Below are positions 6,782 through 7,860 of a stretch of 7,860 nucleotides of DNA, in pieces (position 1 is the first letter of the stretch; every line of letters begins with the position of its first letter). The position numbers were made by a program, and so were the translations under genes. The notes under the pieces were generated by a model. That model searched no databases and had not been told where the DNA came from. It was given only the letters and a program-made list of their open reading frames with translations. The stretch is from the NCBI GenBank assembly GCA_002167605.1, contig NHCT01000046.1, positions 80,586 through 88,445 on the forward strand, in the 5' to 3' direction. Source of the stretch: Verrucomicrobia bacterium TMED40. Its GTDB lineage: Bacteria; Verrucomicrobiota; Verrucomicrobiia; Opitutales; Seribacteraceae.

Positions 6782-7860
6782 ATGAGTAGCGAAATTCTCG
6801 CAGTTCTAGAATATATGGAGAAAGAGAAGGGCATCAGCCGAGAGGACATGATCGCCACGATTGAAAGCGCCGTAAAGGCAGCAGCGGAAAGAGGAGTCAA
6901 CGGTTCCGGCGATGTCCGGGTTGAGATTGACGCTAAGAACGGAGCGATGCAGGCATGGACCCAACTTGAAGTGGTCGAGTCGGTTTCGGATACCACCCGT
7001 GAGATTCATCTCGATAAAGCCCGTCTGTATGCTGAAAAACCCCAAGTGGGTGATATTGTTGAACGGCAGTTAGATCCTTCCTACTTGGGCAGAATTGCTG
7101 CTAAAACTGCGGAGCAGGCGATCAAACAAAGGCTTCGGCAGTTTGAAAAAGAGCATATTTATGATGAGTTTCGTGACCAAGTCGGCAGTTTGGTTACTGG
7201 GATTGTTCGTCGAAAGGAGAGAGGTGACTTGGTTGTTGAAGTGGGAAAAGCTGAAGCACTGCTTCCTTGGCGTGAACGTGTTCCTGGAGAAGATTGGGTG
7301 CCTGGTGAACGCATTCGTTGTTTGCTTAACAAACTTGAACAGCAAGGACGCGGTCCCGAGTTGATTCTCAGCCGTTCGAGTCTAAATTTCGTCCGGAAAC
7401 TTTTTGAAATGGAAGTTGCGGAGATTGCCGATGGTACAGTTACCCTTGCTGCCATGGCACGGGAACCCGGATACCGAACGAAGGTGTGCGTGAAAAGTAC
7501 GGACCCAAAGGTCGATCCTGTAGGAGCATGCGTGGGAGCACGGGGAGCACGGGTGAAAAGCATCGTTCGAGAAATGAACGGAGAGAAGGTCGATATCGTA
7601 CGTTGGTTTGAGGATCCCGTCGAGCAACTGGCAGAGGCATTAAAGCCAGCCGTTCCACAAAATGTAAATTTAGACCGTGACAAGCGTCGCATGTATTTTG
7701 AAGTGGTAGAGGATGATCTTTCAGTCGCCATTGGACGCAAAGGTATCAATGCCCGATTAACTTCCAGATTACTCGGTTGGAAACTGGACATCGGAAAAGT
7801 CGTTGTAAAACAAGTCGGTTTTGACGAGCGAAAGGCCAAAGCCGCGGAAGCTTTGACTTC
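6782..7860 (+). CDS. nusA: Transcription termination/antitermination factor NusA (3' end outside window)
   Basis: The first 359 codons of NusA, which binds RNA polymerase and nascent RNA, stimulates pausing and intrinsic termination, and takes part in rRNA antitermination. The polymerase-binding N-terminal domain covers about residues 1-130, with the typical [20 protein letters not shown] (102-121). An S1 domain follows at about 134-198, ending in LILSRSS. KH1 (about 203-285) contains [17 protein letters not shown] (245-261) with GXXG loop GARG. KH2 (about 290-345) contains [12 protein letters not shown] (315-326) with loop GRKG. The frame is open to the window edge, and only any C-terminal extension is missing. 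The start is ATG 6782-6784 ([20 protein letters not shown]), which matches NusA N-termini. No strong ribosome binding site precedes it. It is transcribed away from leuB. No rimP, the usual upstream partner, precedes it. The leader holds an intrinsic terminator, consistent with self-regulation. Confidence 0.97.
   Translation, partial: MSSEILAVLEYMEKEKGISREDMIATIESAVKAAAERGVNGSGDVRVEIDAKNGAMQAWTQLEVVESVSDTTREIHLDKARLYAEKPQVGDIVERQLDPSYLGRIAAKTAEQAIKQRLRQFEKEHIYDEFRDQVGSLVTGIVRRKERGDLVVEVGKAEALLPWRERVPGEDWVPGERIRCLLNKLEQQGRGPELILSRSSLNFVRKLFEMEVAEIADGTVTLAAMAREPGYRTKVCVKSTDPKVDPVGACVGARGARVKSIVREMNGEKVDIVRWFEDPVEQLAEALKPAVPQNVNLDRDKRRMYFEVVEDDLSVAIGRKGINARLTSRLLGWKLDIGKVVVKQVGFDERKAKAAEALT

Noticed and set aside
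6770..6782. Leaderless nusA promoter with -10 TACATA ending six bases before the ATG
   Set aside because: The spacing would fit a leaderless mRNA, but the hexamer matches only half of the consensus and no -35 is visible at 16-18 bases upstream.
7159..7839. 226-residue minus-strand open frame
   Set aside because: It is antisense to the S1 and KH domains of nusA. Its Ser/Thr/Arg-rich composition is typical of a shadow frame.
1..7860. Mobile element, CRISPR array, tRNA/rRNA gene or defence system
   Set aside because: There are no transposase, integrase or Cas-like proteins, no regularly spaced repeats and no RNA gene signature. The SNF2 protein has no neighbouring methylase, nuclease or DISARM-like partner and sits among housekeeping genes.

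Overview
The window is an ordinary stretch of bacterial core genome. One minus-strand block reads leuB, alaS, an SNF2-family helicase gene, then the start of ilvB. One divergent plus-strand gene, nusA, runs off the right edge. Base composition is close to balanced. The proteins suggest a Verrucomicrobiota member, possibly of the marine Opitutia/Puniceicoccales type. The main hints are the acetolactate synthase N-terminus ([13 protein letters not shown]) and the AlaS N-terminal block ([20 protein letters not shown]). The phylum is inferred from remembered family patterns and has not been tested by search.

Layout: 1-194 (minus) is the first 64 codons of the acetolactate synthase large subunit. 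195-308 is a 114-base gap with a 9-base direct repeat and a ten-codon upstream ORF whose stop overlaps the ilvB start. 309-2768 (minus) is an 819-residue SNF2 helicase with a GTG start that overlaps the alaS stop as GTGA. 2765-5452 (minus) is a complete alanyl-tRNA synthetase. 5453-5492 is a 40-base gap. 5493-6596 (minus) is a complete 3-isopropylmalate dehydrogenase. 6597-6781 is a divergent intergenic region. It carries a small dyad in front of leuB, a candidate nusA promoter and a strong intrinsic terminator that points at nusA. 6782-7860 (plus) is most of nusA (N-terminal domain, S1, KH1, KH2).

Functionally, leuB and ilvB belong to branched-chain amino acid synthesis, and alaS charges tRNA-Ala. 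The helicase is in a position to be translated by coupling to alaS. NusA is the general elongation, pausing and termination factor. A hairpin terminator in the nusA leader fits feedback control of nusA by NusA itself, which is the most testable idea here. I see no mobile element, CRISPR array, RNA gene or defence island, and no clear undescribed system. The findings concern regulatory architecture and the poorly understood N-terminal half of the helicase.
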